DNA of 64,000 nt, taken from assembly GCA_963805795.1 (NCBI GenBank), contig CAWDVG010000001.1, positions 434,001 to 498,000 on the forward strand. Reading direction: 5' to 3'. Below, one piece after another: positions 26,486 through 36,600 of this stretch (positions are counted from its first letter, which is position 1; each line of letters starts with the position of its first letter). The position numbers and the translations under genes were made by a program. The DNA is from CAWARU01 sp963805795 (GTDB lineage: Bacteria; Pseudomonadota; Gammaproteobacteria; UBA6186; Azoamicaceae). Below the pieces are notes generated by a model. It had not been told where the DNA came from. It did not search any database and saw only the letters and a program-made list of their open reading frames with translations.

Positions 26486-27982
26486 ATGAAAGTAAAAATA
26501 CATATTAAGAAAAAAATTATCGCTTCCTTATTCCTGCTGGTTGCGGCACAAGTCTGTTTTGCTAAACCTTTGTTTATGATTGCTGCAAATTTCTGGACTG
26601 AAACTGCGCCCATTTTCTTGGCTAATGTGAACCCAGATATTATTAATGCTCAGCATAAAATAAAACAACTGAAAAGTATAAAGTTGAAAACAGAAAAGAA
26701 ACCAGACACCGAAATCTTAGCCATGACTTATGTTGGTGTCCCCAAAAACAAACATCCATCTTCTGCATTTAAGGGATTTTCATCTTTTGTAGGAAAAAAT
26801 AAACATAGAAAACAGGTCATTTATGCACTTGCTTCACAAGGCTTGCAACGGCATGCGTTTTTATACCAACTCGATGCCATGAGTGGTGAAGAAATCACGG
26901 CTTGTCAATTGCCCTGCTCCATAGAAAGTGGTTATTTGCATGTGGAAGATGTTTATTTTGCCAATGCTTGGCATAGTATATTAATGATAGATACAAAAAA
27001 GGTTGATGAGCCCACAAATCTGCTCTTAGTTCTAGATATTACAAATCCAGAGCAGTTTAAGAATAAAATAAATCTAAATGTTACAGAGCAAATAATTCTT
27101 ATCAATCAAATGAACCCAACAAAGCCCTTAAATCAAGATAGAGAAAATTCTGTGGCGCACGATAATGGTTCGGAACCACCCAATCGATTGTTTGTTGCTG
27201 CTTCAAAACCTAAAATAATTTGTAATAAAGAGGGAGAATGGGGAATCATTCAAGCTCGAAAAATAGCAGGGGAAGGTTATATAAATATCATTTCCTTTGA
27301 AAGCCCCCATGTTGAATATTCGATCAAAATTAACCAAAATGTTAATTTTCAGACTCTAATTCCAATCGATGTCTATTCACAAGGGTTTGTAGATAAAATA
27401 TATGCATGGGATAATGCAGGGCATATATGGGCAGGTGACATAAGCAATCCAAAAGCTACCATTTTCCAAAAGATAATCCAAAAGACCATAACATTAAATT
27501 CTGAAAAATGCTATTGTTTAAATTCTGCAAGTGGACATGGTATTGAATTGCTGGCACTTGAAAAAGAAGGATTGGTTGTCTATCAACCCGATTCTATAGG
27601 ATCAGAAAGAATAGAGATGAAGGGCTTCAATAAAAAAATATTAGCCAAGGGAAGTTATCTCGATTTTTTTTTAGCAGCAGGATATTTAATATTAATACCA
27701 AAATCTTCCAATCAAAAACCTGAATTATTTGCTCGCATAGCGCGCGACGATGGTTATGAGAAGATAAATGCGGATTGGCAAAATCTATTGGCATCTCATT
27801 CAAGCGCACAAGAGCCTATACAGGCCGAATTTATTTGGGATTTCAAGCAAAAGCAGATGAAAATGATTGTCTTATATTCGGGTGGTCAACTTAATATTTT
27901 AAGTCCTATACTAAAATCGGGTAGAATAGGGGGATGGGAAGAGAATAGAGTTGTTTGGCGAAATGTAGGAGTAAAAATCTAG
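26486..27982 (+). CDS. PilY1-like protein, reduced
   Basis: A 498-residue exported protein (signal peptide ending QVCFAKPLF) directly after pilX, the place of pilY1. Segments such as FWTETAPIFLANVNPD, VIYALASQGLQRHAFLYQLD and KIYAWDNAGHIWAGDIS resemble the blades of the PilY1 C-terminal beta-propeller. It lacks the N-terminal von Willebrand-like half and is less than half the usual size. ATG 26486 follows the pilX stop by two bases. I call it PilY1-like mainly from position and propeller-like sequence. Confidence 0.5.
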   Translation: MKVKIHIKKKIIASLFLLVAAQVCFAKPLFMIAANFWTETAPIFLANVNPDIINAQHKIKQLKSIKLKTEKKPDTEILAMTYVGVPKNKHPSSAFKGFSSFVGKNKHRKQVIYALASQGLQRHAFLYQLDAMSGEEITACQLPCSIESGYLHVEDVYFANAWHSILMIDTKKVDEPTNLLLVLDITNPEQFKNKINLNVTEQIILINQMNPTKPLNQDRENSVAHDNGSEPPNRLFVAASKPKIICNKEGEWGIIQARKIAGEGYINIISFESPHVEYSIKINQNVNFQTLIPIDVYSQGFVDKIYAWDNAGHIWAGDISNPKATIFQKIIQKTITLNSEKCYCLNSASGHGIELLALEKEGLVVYQPDSIGSERIEMKGFNKKILAKGSYLDFFLAAGYLILIPKSSNQKPELFARIARDDGYEKINADWQNLLASHSSAQEPIQAEFIWDFKQKQMKMIVLYSGGQLNILSPILKSGRIGGWEENRVVWRNVGVKI

Positions 27983-28042
27983 GTGTCAAAATATGTGTAT
28001 CAAAGCTTGACAATGGATACCTACCAATAGATAGGAAAACGC

Positions 28043-28885
28043 ATGACTGAAATGCAGGTTAAAACAACCGAAATGTTGGGTAAAACAGTAGTAATTAGTG
28101 GTGGAAGTCGTGGCATCGGTAGAGCCATTGCTTTGCGTTGTGCCAGGGCGGGTGCCAATATCGCATTGCTAGCTAAAACTAAAGAGCCGCATCCAACCCT
28201 CCCTGGGACGCTCGATAGCGTGGCACAAGAGATAGAGGCATTGGCTGCGAAAGTTTTAGTTTTCCAGCTTGATGTTAGAAATGAAGCTTTAATCCCAGAG
28301 TGCATGTCGTTGGTAGCAGAACATTTTGGTGGTATTGATGTTTTGGTGAACAACGCAAGTGCAATTAGCTTAACATCCACGCAGGAAACCTCTGCAAAAA
28401 AGTTTGATTTAATGATGGCTGTGAATTGTCGTGCCACTTTTTTTTGCTCACAAGCAGCCATCCCCTATCTTAGTAAATCACCTAATCCGCATATTCTCAC
28501 ACTCTCTCCCCCATTGATGATGGCTCCAAAATGGTTTAAGGATCACTTAGCGTATACCATGTCAAAATATGCTATGAGCATGTGTACCTTGGGAATGGCA
28601 GAGGAATTTAAATCATTAGGAATAGCTGTTAATTCATTATGGCCACGAACCACCATTGCAACGGCTGCAATTGAAGTTAATTTTCCGAAAGAAATTTATG
28701 AGGCCAGCCGAAAACCTGAAATTGTCGCTGATGCTGCCTTTATTATTATCAATAAAAACAGTCGGACACATACGGGGCAATTTTATATTGATGAGGCCGT
28801 TTTACGTGCCGAAGGCGTAGTTGATTTTGAGCCGTACGCCTTAAATCCTGGCGCTCCTTTGTTTACAGATTTATTTTTGGATTAA
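28043..28885 (+). CDS. Short-chain dehydrogenase, HSDL2-like
   Basis: NAD(P)-dependent oxidoreductase of 280 residues. The cofactor loop GGSRGIGRA is at about 20-28 and NNAS at about 100-103. The active site is YTMSK near residue 173, with the conserved LSPPLMMAPKWFKDH before it and WPRTTIATAAIE after it. This pattern matches the hydroxysteroid dehydrogenase-like 2 group, whose bacterial members often act in fatty acid or lipid metabolism; the substrate is unknown. The catalytic Ser position lies within LTLSPP. Confidence 0.88.
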   Translation: MTEMQVKTTEMLGKTVVISGGSRGIGRAIALRCARAGANIALLAKTKEPHPTLPGTLDSVAQEIEALAAKVLVFQLDVRNEALIPECMSLVAEHFGGIDVLVNNASAISLTSTQETSAKKFDLMMAVNCRATFFCSQAAIPYLSKSPNPHILTLSPPLMMAPKWFKDHLAYTMSKYAMSMCTLGMAEEFKSLGIAVNSLWPRTTIATAAIEVNFPKEIYEASRKPEIVADAAFIIINKNSRTHTGQFYIDEAVLRAEGVVDFEPYALNPGAPLFTDLFLD

Positions 28886-28902
28886 CATCTAAAAAAATTT
28901 GG

Positions 28903-28935
28903 TTCTGCCCAGATTTCGCTAGGCTAGGCAAAATG
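28903..28935. repeat. Fragment of the 19982 inverted-repeat element
   Basis: CAGATTTCGCTAGGCTAGGC (28910-28929) matches the right end of the 19982-20198 element in reverse complement (GAGATTTCGCTAGGCTAAGG). Only one end is present. It lies in the 373-base gap before the second porin. Confidence 0.5.
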
Positions 28936-28982
28936 TAGAAATGTTAACAAATAGCCAACCCTATCAATTTTTAAGAAAATAC

Positions 28983-29012
28983 TTGACAGTAGTTCAGTTA
29001 CACGAGTAATGT
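28983..29012 (+). promoter_or_regulatory. Candidate promoter of the second porin
   Basis: TTGACA (28983-28988) and TAATGT (29007-29012) with an 18-base spacer, 246 bases before the porin start. The leader in between carries two tandem duplications: CATGTAACTCGATAT twice at about 29063-29092, and AAGTATGAGTC nearly twice at about 29130-29152. The -10 match is weak. Confidence 0.3.
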
Positions 29013-29258
29013 TTGAATTTAGAGTAAGATTGCAGATGGAAAAAGTTAGCAAGTGCTGCTAACATGTAACTCGATATCATGTAACTCGATATATTTTGTT
29101 CAATAGAACTAGGCTGTCAAACTAAGATATCAAGTATGAGTCAAGTATGAGTTTAGGAAATCTGTAATCTGTAGTATGTGATCTACAGCGTGTAAACGAT
29201 TACGAAAAGAAAATGAGGTGTTGAGCCTTATGTCCTGAGTCTTAGTTAGGAGAAATTT

Positions 29259-30677
29259 ATGAAGAAAACTTCAAAAATCAAGTTGGCCTTAGCAGTTGCT
29301 GGACTTAGTGTCGCTCTTTCTGGCAGTGCCTCAGCAGAGATGCAAATTGATACCTGTGGTGGTCTAAAGGTTTGGGATCCTTGTAATCCTTGTTATTGGT
29401 TTTGTTTAAATGGCCGCCTAGAGCTTGATGAAGTCTACTATTCTGGTACTTATCGTGATCGTGCCTCAAATTATCCTTCCTCGGGCAATATTCGCCTCGC
29501 CCGCTTAGCATTTAGAGGCGGTGTGGGTGAAGACCTTACTTATAACATTACCTTGGATTTTGGGCGCACACAGAGCAACTGGGTTCCTACTGCAAACGGC
29601 GGACAACTCTTCACTAATAGTTTTGTACCTTATATTCATGGTTTAACCTTCATTGAAGAAGCTTGGTTAGCCTATACCGGTCTTTGGGATTGCTCCCGTA
29701 TTCGTTTTGGTCAATTTACGCCTCTAGCTACTATTGACGACATGGGTAACTACGGTACGGGTAATGGCCAAATGTTTATGGAATCTGCATTAGCAACTCG
29801 CGCTTTCTCTGTTCCTTCTTATGTAGATACGGATTCTCGTTCCAGAAAGGGTATCGGGGTCGTTCTTGATACACAAATTTGCGATATGTTTACTATTGCT
29901 CTAACCGCTTACCAACCAGCACATGGTTTCCAGAATGTGTATGGCGATTTCGGTCGATCGGATCGATGGGGTGGTGCAGCAAGAGCTACTTTTGTTCCTA
30001 TCCACGAATGTGATCAAGTTTTTCATTTAGGTGCGTTAGTCAGATATCAGGATGTGAACTCCACAAGAGCAGGGGTTCCTGTGCTTAATACTTTATTTTT
30101 TACCACCCCAGAAATTGTGGGTCGTAACTATATTGGTAACCCCAGGAATTTTTCTGCCAATACCACCTTTGATCCGGATTTATTAAATACCGGTGCTCTT
30201 AGAGCCAGAAATTTTGGTCAAGCGGCTGGCGAAATCTTAAGTATATATGGTCCTTTCACTTTTGAAGCAGAATATCATCATGCTTTTGTTGGTCGTAAGA
30301 ATGATTCCAGTTTACAGTTTCGGGGCGGTCATGCAGAAGTTGCCTATGTGTTAACCGGTGAATCCCGTGGATATGATTTTGTGAATGGCGGTCTTGGAGG
30401 CATTTGTCCATGCGGAGAATGGGGCGCTTGGGAGATCGCTGCTCGTTATAGTGGTTTAACTTTAAATAACAAAAACGTGTTTGGTGGCTATGGAAATAAT
30501 GCGACCTTCGGCCTTAATTGGTATGTTAATTCCAATGTCCGGGTGGCACTGAATTACATTCGTGCAACATTCGAACCTACCGGATTAATTGCCGGGACTT
30601 CGGCTAGCTCGCCTAGTACTCCTCCCATTAAACGTCGTTTAGATATTTTTGCAGGAAGGCTACAAATCGTATTCTAA
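29259..30677 (+). CDS. OprP-like outer-membrane porin (second copy)
   Basis: A 472-residue barrel protein with a clear signal peptide (LSVALSGSASA|EM) and ATG 29259 behind TAGGAG. It has an unusual Cys-rich start (DTCGGLKVWDPCNPCYWFC) and strands resembling the porin at 17802, for example NIRLARLAFRGGVGEDLTYN. It ends RLDIFAGRLQIVF with a C-terminal Phe, the BAM recognition signal. Well-spaced leader and strong terminator suggest high expression. Cysteines in a periplasmic or surface region could allow disulphide cross-linking, as in Chlamydia-like major porins; that is inference. Confidence 0.88.
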   Translation: MKKTSKIKLALAVAGLSVALSGSASAEMQIDTCGGLKVWDPCNPCYWFCLNGRLELDEVYYSGTYRDRASNYPSSGNIRLARLAFRGGVGEDLTYNITLDFGRTQSNWVPTANGGQLFTNSFVPYIHGLTFIEEAWLAYTGLWDCSRIRFGQFTPLATIDDMGNYGTGNGQMFMESALATRAFSVPSYVDTDSRSRKGIGVVLDTQICDMFTIALTAYQPAHGFQNVYGDFGRSDRWGGAARATFVPIHECDQVFHLGALVRYQDVNSTRAGVPVLNTLFFTTPEIVGRNYIGNPRNFSANTTFDPDLLNTGALRARNFGQAAGEILSIYGPFTFEAEYHHAFVGRKNDSSLQFRGGHAEVAYVLTGESRGYDFVNGGLGGICPCGEWGAWEIAARYSGLTLNNKNVFGGYGNNATFGLNWYVNSNVRVALNYIRATFEPTGLIAGTSASSPSTPPIKRRLDIFAGRLQIVF

Positions 30678-30697
30678 AATGGTTTGCTAAGCATGGG

Positions 30698-30733
30698 CCT
30701 TGACTAAGATCGATTCTTGGTCAAGGCTTTTTT
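30698..30733 (+). terminator. Rho-independent terminator of the second porin
   Basis: The stem CCTTGACTAAGA / TCTTGGTCAAGG (30698-30709 and 30715-30726, one G-T pair) has a 5-base loop and a run of six T at 30728-30733. It begins 20 bases after the porin stop. Confidence 0.88.
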
Positions 30734-30780
30734 ATGTGTGCTTTCTGGAATTAATGAATAATCCCATATAAACTGTCTAT

Positions 30781-31998
30781 ATGTATTATTTTGTACAATC
30801 AGATCGTTTTCAAAAAATAATGTTGCTCGCCTCGTTTGCAGGCATGCTTTGTCTATCGGGTTGTTGTGTCTATAACTATAAGAATAAAACGGATCCTTTA
30901 GAACCCGTTAATCGTAGTGTTATGCGTTTTAATAAAGTGGTAGATGGCTTATATCTTAAGCCTGTTGCCACCGCCTACGACAAATTTCTTCCCAAACCCT
31001 TTCGTTATGCTTCTAATAGTTTTTTTCAAAATCTAAGAGAAGTCCCAACTATTGTAAACGATTTGTTGCAATTAAAATTTAAACAGGCTAGAACCGCAAC
31101 AGCGCGCTTTTGTATCAATACAACTTTAGGGGTTGGTGGATTGATCGATGTTGCCAGTCTTGGAAAAATAGAAAAACATCTCAATGATTTTGGTTTAACG
31201 ATGGCGCATTATGGTTATAAACAATCCGTCTATCTGGTATTACCTTTAATTGGCCCCAGTACTTTTAGAGACGGAGTTGGGATGTATGTGGATACCTATA
31301 CGGGGGTTTGGCCCTATATCCGCCCAGCCCGAGTAGGATGGATACTTTATGCCATCAATGTAATCGATGCGCGTGCCAAAATGCTATATGCTGAACCTAT
31401 CATAGAAGAAGCATCCGTAGATGAATACATTTTTATTCGGAACGCTTACTTACAACATCGTCGACATTTAATGAACCTAGATAAAGAACCTGTTCTATGT
31501 GACCTCGTAGCGGCTGATTTACCAGATGATAATGAGGCCGTCAGCTTGGACGATCAACAATCTGTTTCTAGTGATGTTCAGCCAAGTGATATGCCAGATG
31601 ATAATGAAACTTTAAATCCCAATGATATAAACAAAGATCATGAAGGCAAAGATATAGCGAACGAGAAAACCATAGAAGATGATAAGCCTAAAGTGGGTGC
31701 AGCAGCCGTTGCGGCATTGCAAGTAGATGATATATATCATCCAAGCCAAAATGTTCATGCTGCTGCTGGATCAAGAACAGATATCAGTATTGGGGCAGCG
31801 TTACAATCAAGATTTATCTTAACTACAAATACACTGCTTTATATTGCCCCCGGTGTTGTTCCCTTTATGACAGTGACAATGTCCAATATGAATTTTGCTG
31901 TGCAGCTGCCGGTTACATTTAAACCAGATAACCCAGAAGAAATGAAGGGTACAAGTACCATGACTATAACACAGTATACTCAACGCAACAACGCATAA
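30781..31998 (+). CDS. mlaA: MlaA (VacJ) lipoprotein with long C-terminal extension
   Basis: Outer-membrane lipoprotein that removes misplaced phospholipids and passes them to MlaC. The lipobox LSGC is near residues 25-28. Family signatures DPLEPVNRSVMRFNKVVD, LQLKFKQARTATARFCINT and LPLIGPSTFRDGVGM are all present, completing the usual domain by about residue 235. A further 165 residues follow: an acidic low-complexity region (DDNEAVSLDDQQSVSSD, about 245-300) and a hydrophobic/Thr-rich end. Such an extension is not usual in MlaA. The other mla genes are not adjacent. Confidence 0.9.
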   Translation: MYYFVQSDRFQKIMLLASFAGMLCLSGCCVYNYKNKTDPLEPVNRSVMRFNKVVDGLYLKPVATAYDKFLPKPFRYASNSFFQNLREVPTIVNDLLQLKFKQARTATARFCINTTLGVGGLIDVASLGKIEKHLNDFGLTMAHYGYKQSVYLVLPLIGPSTFRDGVGMYVDTYTGVWPYIRPARVGWILYAINVIDARAKMLYAEPIIEEASVDEYIFIRNAYLQHRRHLMNLDKEPVLCDLVAADLPDDNEAVSLDDQQSVSSDVQPSDMPDDNETLNPNDINKDHEGKDIANEKTIEDDKPKVGAAAVAALQVDDIYHPSQNVHAAAGSRTDISIGAALQSRFILTTNTLLYIAPGVVPFMTVTMSNMNFAVQLPVTFKPDNPEEMKGTSTMTITQYTQRNNA

Positions 31999-32037
31999 AA
32001 TCCGTTCGCGAAGAGTATAGGAGGACAGAAAAAATAG

Positions 32038-33219
32038 ATGCTAAATAAGACGACTAATAAAATTCTTATCGTGGATGATGATGAAAAAGCGCGTAAAATT
32101 CTTGTCGACTATCTAGATGATGGGGGTTATGCAGTGCTTGAAGCAAGCAATGGTCAGGAAGCTTTAGAAACTTTTCATAAAGAAAAACCAGATTTAATAT
32201 TGACTGACATTAAAATGCCTGTCATGAACGGCTTAGAATTATTAGAAAAAATTAGCAAAGAATCGCCCGAAACTCCCGTCGTTGTCGTTTCTAGTGTGGA
32301 AAATATGGATGATGTGGCAATTGCTTTAAAATTTGGCGCTTGGGATTACGTCACTCAACCGGTAAAAGAAATGATTGTTTTAGAGCGTGCAATTGCGAAA
32401 GCTTTAGAACGTTCGCGATTAATAGAAGAAAATCGTCTTTATCGAATTGCTTTGGAAGAAGCGAATCGAGCTTTAAAGAAAAGCTTAGATGTATTAGAGG
32501 AAGATCAAGAGGCGGGACGCAGTGTGCAGATGCGGATGTTGCCCGAACAAAATATACAGTTTGGAGAATATCGATTTAGCCATCACATTTCTCCTTCACT
32601 CTATTTAAGCGGTGATTTTGTCGATTATTTTATTATTAATGATGATAAATTAGGATTTTATGTGGCTGATGTGTCAGGACATGGGGCTTCATCGGCTTTC
32701 GTAACGGTTTTACTCAAGAGCTTAATAGCTTTGGCCTTAACTAAATATCAAATACATAACGACACTGAAATCTTGGAGCCGGATCAATTACTTTCTAAAA
32801 TTGGCAGTGAAATTTATAACGCCAAACTAGGAAAATATCTAACCATTGTTTATGGTGTGATAGATCGGAACACTCATCAATTAACCTATAGTATCGGCGG
32901 CCATTTTCCAAATCCCATTTGGTTTGAAAATGGCAAGGCAAGATATCTTGAGGGCAAAGGGTTTCCTGTCGGGATCATGAAACAAGCTAATTATAAAAGC
33001 ACCACTTTAGATTTTCCTAAAAATGTTCAATTAACCTTATTTTCTGATGGCGTATTAGAAATTATTAAAGAAAATGAATTGCCCAAAAAAGAGAATTTTT
33101 TATTATCCACCGCCGAAGGTAGTGATGGAACGATAGATTATTATCTAAAAGCCTTAGAATTAACAGATAAAAAAGAACTGCCAGATGATGTGACTCTGTT
33201 ACTACTGAAACGCGTTTAA
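32038..33219 (+). CDS. Response regulator with PP2C/SpoIIE-type phosphatase domain
   Basis: A 393-residue signalling protein. The receiver domain (about 8-125) has the phosphorylation Asp57 in LILTDIKMP, but the conserved Lys of the KP motif is Gln107 (DYVTQPV). A coiled linker (130-170) leads to a SpoIIE-like PP2C phosphatase domain with SGDFVDYF, YVADVSGHGASSAF, LTLFSDGVLE and DDVTLLLL, so the metal-binding aspartates are in place. Such RsbU/RssB-like proteins control anti-sigma-factor antagonists or sigma factor stability. It starts 39 bases after mlaA, with AGGAGG upstream, and is probably cotranscribed with it. Confidence 0.9.
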   Translation: MLNKTTNKILIVDDDEKARKILVDYLDDGGYAVLEASNGQEALETFHKEKPDLILTDIKMPVMNGLELLEKISKESPETPVVVVSSVENMDDVAIALKFGAWDYVTQPVKEMIVLERAIAKALERSRLIEENRLYRIALEEANRALKKSLDVLEEDQEAGRSVQMRMLPEQNIQFGEYRFSHHISPSLYLSGDFVDYFIINDDKLGFYVADVSGHGASSAFVTVLLKSLIALALTKYQIHNDTEILEPDQLLSKIGSEIYNAKLGKYLTIVYGVIDRNTHQLTYSIGGHFPNPIWFENGKARYLEGKGFPVGIMKQANYKSTTLDFPKNVQLTLFSDGVLEIIKENELPKKENFLLSTAEGSDGTIDYYLKALELTDKKELPDDVTLLLLKRV

Positions 33220-33400
33220 GGTAATCTTTCACACTGCCATCGGGCGTCCATCTTTTGGCATGCTCGCTTTGGGATGAATCGACATTCGGCTAGAAATAAT
33301 ATACCATGGACACAGATATACAAATATAGAGGTAAGCATTTTTGATAAGAAAGCTAAATATAACTTTCTTGATGATTATTTTCAATCACTTTTATATGTA

Positions 33401-33632
33401 TGTACCCAAAGCATTTCAAGTTGCGACAAGATGCCCCAGATCAGTTTGCAGCGCAGCACAAATTAGTATGTGAGCAGCAATTTCTTCGCAGGCAACACAG
33501 TCGCAGCTTGAACGGGAAGGCTTGCGCAGTCCTCACCTTTGAAGGGGAGGTGAGCAAGCCAATAAAAAAAGCAGTCTTATCGTTAGAGAAGAATCTCCTG
33601 ATTGTTGGTCGGGAGTTCTTCAAAGGCGAAGA
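33401..33632. repeat. Composite interspersed repeat
   Basis: In the 447-base gap before the 1090-residue gene. It starts TACCCAAAGCATTTC (shared with 52306), passes through CACAGTCGCAGCTTGAA (shared with 52330) and ends with 33559-33632, the reverse complement of 22676-22748. An 83-codon open frame lies across it but is repeat-derived. The part from 33220 to 33400 shows nothing I recognise. Confidence 0.7.
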
Positions 33633-33666
33633 GTATAAGTTAAATTATTAATATCTTGGAGGAATC

Positions 33667-36600
33667 ATGATTAATTGGGATACAGAAAACCAAAATAGAA
33701 ACGAAAAAGTCAAAGAACTAAACGATGCTGCGCAAATACCCATATCGGCTGCAAATGCGACAGGAGCAACGTCTGCACCGGCCGCACCCGCTGCAGCGTC
33801 CTCGCAAAATCTTAAAACAGAGGCAGCCAAAGCTACCCCAAAAAAAGAATGTCCTCTACCAACCAATTGGGTAATAGCTTTAGGAGATTTAAAGAAACTA
33901 CAAGGAAACAATGAGAGTACAGAACTCGTGCTTTTTGTGCGGAAAAAAACTACAGAGGCTCTAACATTTGCTGCTCACGATACAACCTCAGTAGTAGCTG
34001 CTACTATAGAAAAACCTACAATAGCTAAAGTGAATACTGACGCCAATGCAACAGCGAATGCCGCCGTCGTTGCAGCAATAGCTCCCGCTGCAACAACTGA
34101 AGCGGCTAAAGCTAATCATCCGGTTGTTACCGTATTGCCAGATATAAAACAAAAGAAAGAAAATGAGGCAACAAACCAAGTAACGGGTATTCTTATATCT
34201 AGGATTGATGAATATGTGCGCAATCCTATTACGGAAAAAGAAACGCGTACGGAAAAAAGACCATTTCTTATCACTCTCTTTTTTAAATTACCTCCAATAC
34301 AAGATGAACACAATCTTCATGCTGAGATTCAAAAAATACCCGCTATTTATCATTTTATTAAGTTTAATTATACCGTGCAAGATAATAATCTCAGATCCGC
34401 CTTACCGGAATCTAATGCAGCTTACAGCTTTCATTTTGATCAGATGCAAAAACATATGGTTGATCGCCTTTTCAAATTGCTCATGGAAAAAGCTTCTCTT
34501 GGCGAACAAGAGGTAACCTACTTTAAAGCAGTTTTTGGCCATAAAATACCCGAAAATACAAAAGCCCAAAGAGCCTTTAATGTTTTTTTAGAAGCTTGCC
34601 GTGCTAAAACCCCATTCGATCCTGCCATGTATGAAACTGCACTAAAATTAGCAAAACAGCTTCATCAAGAAGCGATAGAAGAAAGCAAAATACAAAAAAA
34701 GACATTTGACGGAAATATATACAAATATGGTAATGAGCACGAGATTTTTTATTTAGATAATGCCGTAGCAGCTTTTGAATTGGGTGAATTATTGTCTTCT
34801 GTTTCTCCCACTTATGCATGCCAAGCCTTTCAAATCATAACTGCAGCATCTCCCTTGTGGGAACAAGCACAAGAAAAAATAATAGATCTTTCCACGGAGA
34901 TTGTTAATCGAGCTTCCAGAAGAGATGATCAACAACATGAGTACAGAAAATATTGCGAAAAGGCCATAAAACATTTAGATGATAAACTATCTGGAGCAAA
35001 TTATGAACAGCATTTCCCAAAATTTCTGCAGCAATTAGAAATCTATGCAGGTTTTGATCCAAACAATCCTAAAAACCGTTTGTTCGACAGTATTAACACC
35101 GCTTTGACAGAAGTTCCCTCTGTCCAAGCGGCTAAAATATATCTAGTGCTAGCCAATAAAATCCATCAAATTAGGGAACAAGCAAACAAGAAACATCAAA
35201 AAGACTTATCCGATACTGTAATCCTTGGATCTGCATCTGCTGAAGCAGCTGCAACTAAAGACTCATCAACTCCAATTATGGTTGCTAATACAATGGGTTC
35301 TATTGCAGCAATAGAAACTTCAGCCGCAGCAGCCACTTCTGTTATTCCCAAACCTTTCAAACCTCGAGTTCTAGAACAGAATTTACCGTTGCCTAAGGAT
35401 TGGAGCATGATAGGCGATATAGAGAAGTTACTTGCAGAAGAAAAAAGCACACAACTCATTACATTTGATAAAAATCTTACAGAAGAACGATTTATTGCCG
35501 ATAAAAAAGTCCAACAAGATTCCAAAAGCGAAAAAGAGAAGCTAATTTTAACTAGAGTCGTCATCAATAAATGCTGTGAATTTAGCGAGGATGGAAGAAT
35601 GCTGGAAGGAGCATGGCCTATCAGTTTGACTATCTATATGATACAACCCTTAGGTCCCGAGACTGACGCTCAACCAAAAACGAATTTTTTCAATAGTTTA
35701 ATTGGTATGGATAAATCTGGGGAAGGATCCTCTTTATTTAGAGAATATAGTAAAACAGGACCAAAAAAAACCGGTGAACCCATAGCAGTAGGGCCGGATC
35801 TAGAAATGATCAAAAAATTAGGTAGAATCGAGTTTAGCATCACTTTTCGCATTGGGCTTATGAGAAAACATAGAGAAAACGCCTTGTTCGATTCACTGGT
35901 GGAGGCCGCCCTTTTTACGCCAAAAGAGGCCAAATACTTCAGAAACATTTGTGGATATAAATTACCTTCAGACATAGAGAGTGAATTGCTTGGAGAAATC
36001 AATCAGGCACTCTCCAAAAATCAATATGACTCCGCCGTTGCCCTGGCGAAACAAGTTCACTATTATGAATTACTCGAAAACCGCACAAAAGGTAGAATAA
36101 AAAATGAAGTATTCTCTAGGGTAGATAAAATTTTTATTCCTGTTTATTTGGACGATTGCCCAGTTGCTTTTGAATTAGGAGAACGATTATCGCCTATATC
36201 TCCACTGCATGCTCTAGAAGCTTTCGACATCATCACAAAGTCTTCACCACTCACAATATATACTAAAACCAAAGAGTTGATGGCTGATCTTGCTTTTGCA
36301 ATCTATTTAGACTTGCAAATGGGTTCAGGACAAAAAAATAACCAAGAAATTTCGGAGCAAGAAACTAGAAAATGGATGGAGATAGCAATCAAAGATTTAT
36401 ATAGCATAATAAATGAAGGTCGTGTTAGCGCAGAAAGCATAGTTCTCTTTTGCAAAATGTTAGATTTGCATTCAGGCTGTAATCCGATGAAACAAGAAAC
36501 CCTATTTAAAAATATAGTTATTTCTGAACCTATAGATCCCTTTCAATTACGATTACAAATTCTTATGACCATGGCAAATCAATTATTTTATTTAGTAAAC

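Noticed and set aside
33400..33651. 83-codon open frame in the gap before the 1090-residue gene
   Set aside because: It lies across a composite interspersed repeat whose halves recur elsewhere in other frames and orientations; no ribosome site.
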